A stretch of DNA of 64,000 bases from Chitinophagaceae bacterium UBA1931. Its GTDB lineage: Bacteria > Bacteroidota > Bacteroidia > Chitinophagales > Chitinophagaceae. The position numbers and the translations under genes were made by a program. The notes under the pieces are model-generated. The model had not been told where the DNA came from and searched no databases. It worked only from the letters and a program-made list of their open reading frames with translations. This document shows, piece by piece, positions 63,209-64,000 of this stretch (positions are counted from its first letter, which is position 1; the number at the start of each line of letters is the position of its first letter). The stretch is from positions 1,353,889 to 1,417,888 of the forward strand of contig DDFJ01000004.1 of the NCBI GenBank assembly GCA_002337125.1. Reading direction: 5' to 3'.

Positions 63209-64000
63209 CTAAAATGCAGTTAATGCTTTTTGTATTCGTGTAACCGTTTCTTCTTTCCCGATCAATTCAGCTATCTGGAACACTGCCGGGCCGAACTTAC
63301 CTCCCACCAGCATTATACGCATAGGCAACTGAAGTTCGCCTGCTTTGATATTTTTTTCTGCAGCAATATCTTTAAACAACTGCTCAATACTATGCAAATC
63401 CCACACAGAAAGATTATTTAGCTTTTCTGCAAACAATTCAAAGAATTGTTTTTTCTCTTCTGTCCATTTTGGTTTCACAGCTTCAACATCAAGTGTTGCC
63501 GGAGCTTTAAAAAAGAAACCTGCATGTTGTACAAAGTCGGTTAACAATGTACAGCGCTCTTTCACCAGTTCAATAATCTTTTCAAGTTTTGCCTCATCAA
63601 CTGCATCGATACCTTCTGTTGCAAGAACTTCTTTCACATTCAACTTTAAACTTTCAACACTCAGTTTCTTGATCCACTCATGGTTGAACCATTTTGCTTT
63701 TTCATAATCAAACTTTGCACCCGCACTGTGTACACGTTTAATATCAAAATTGGCAATGAGCTCATCCATGCTGTACAGTTCCTTTTCGGTTCCATCATTC
63801 CAGCCAAGCAATGCCAGCATATTTACAAAAGCTTCAGGAATAAATCCTTTTTCTTTAAATCCTTCCGTCAGTTCATTTGTTTTTGGATCTTTCCAGTTCA
63901 TAGCAAAAACGGGGAATCCATATTTTGCTCCATCACGCTTACTCAGTTTTCCATTAGGACCAAGTATTAATGGAAGATGCGCCCATTTTGGCATTGATGA
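63209..64000 (-). CDS. gltX: Glutamate--tRNA ligase, C-terminal part
   Basis: The last 264 codons of a class I glutamyl-tRNA synthetase; the frame stays open to the window edge, so the catalytic N-terminal half is outside. The second class I signature K-L-S-K-R, followed by D-G-A, is near the left of the visible part. The C-terminal anticodon-binding helical domain shows G-W-N-D-G-T-E-K-E-L-Y and, near the end, Q-L-P-M-R-I-M-L-V-G-G. The enzyme charges tRNA-Glu for translation. The terminator follows directly. Confidence 0.94.
   Translation of the reverse strand, partial: SSMPKWAHLPLILGPNGKLSKRDGAKYGFPVFAMNWKDPKTNELTEGFKEKGFIPEAFVNMLALLGWNDGTEKELYSMDELIANFDIKRVHSAGAKFDYEKAKWFNHEWIKKLSVESLKLNVKEVLATEGIDAVDEAKLEKIIELVKERCTLLTDFVQHAGFFFKAPATLDVEAVKPKWTEEKKQFFELFAEKLNNLSVWDLHSIEQLFKDIAAEKNIKAGELQLPMRIMLVGGKFGPAVFQIAELIGKEETVTRIQKALTAF

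Noticed and set aside
63209..64000. K-L-S-K-R in gltX seen as a degenerate catalytic motif
   Set aside because: This variant of K-M-S-K-S is usual in glutamyl-tRNA synthetases.
1..64000. tRNA genes, rRNA, insertion sequences, phage or defence islands
   Set aside because: I looked for T-loop-like motifs, transposase-like proteins, terminal repeats and known defence domains on both strands and found none that hold up.

Overview
The window looks like chromosomal DNA of a Bacteroidota bacterium, most likely of the Chitinophagaceae or a close relative. The reasons are: type IX secretion genes (porU, porV, a porP/sprF homologue), gliding genes (gldJ, gldF, gldG), several secreted proteins with C-terminal type IX sorting domains, bacillithiol synthesis (bshA), a MurF-Alr fusion, AT-rich DNA, no obvious Shine-Dalgarno sequences, and promoters of the Bacteroidota form TTG/TTTG-N19-20-TAnnTTTG. 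I see no tRNA, rRNA, CRISPR array, insertion sequence, phage or integrase gene. The coding density is high and most of the content is housekeeping or envelope related.

Layout. 1-6.5 kb: a partial secreted protein, an M19 dipeptidase, a secreted CotH-like kinase, a Crp-type regulator with an NAD(P)-binding protein, a PorP/SprF protein and upp. 6.6-11.3 kb: anmK, then a minus-strand operon of two DUF5668 membrane proteins (one with a LiaF-like C-terminal domain), a DUF4288 protein, a LytS-type kinase and a LytTR regulator, behind a good promoter. 11.4-19.9 kb: an orphan PGM1-like ATP-grasp ligase, an M28 peptidase, bshA, and the envC-like / DUF4292 / dut / ispF group. 20-26.4 kb: porV and porU divergent from gldJ. 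26.5-31.2 kb: murF, a secreted protein, methylmalonyl-CoA epimerase, cysteine desulfurase and an IscA-type carrier. 31.2-35.1 kb: a 1279-residue secreted protein. 35.3-42.2 kb: gldF, gldG, terC, the murF-alr fusion, a degenerate heptanucleotide repeat and lspA. 42.3-52 kb: a lipoprotein, two secreted proteins (one a sorbosone-dehydrogenase type), a small unknown ORF, fumC and a cytochrome c lipoprotein. 52-56.4 kb: a putative alpha-galactosidase-like enzyme overlapping an alpha-L-fucosidase, then an NlpC/P60 peptidase. 56.4-64 kb: enoyl-CoA hydratase, a TRIC-type membrane protein, a B12-binding domain protein, an aldo/keto reductase, an ABC ATPase with a membrane partner, a PAS sensor kinase and the 3' part of gltX.

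How the genes fit together. PorV and PorU form the shuttle and sortase that release and anchor type IX cargo. At least five cargo-like proteins in this window carry a C-terminal sorting domain (starting at 1485, 27982, 31237, 43165 and 45824). GldJ, GldF and GldG belong to the linked gliding machinery. A second theme is the cell wall: two MurF proteins, alanine racemase, AnmK recycling, EnvC-like and NlpC/P60 proteins, LspA and an envelope-sensing operon. Nothing seen is clearly a new defence or mobile system. The most interesting leads are the LiaF-like/LytTR operon, the diverged MurF half of the MurF-Alr fusion, the orphan peptide-ligase-like ATP-grasp protein and the uncharacterised ABC pair.
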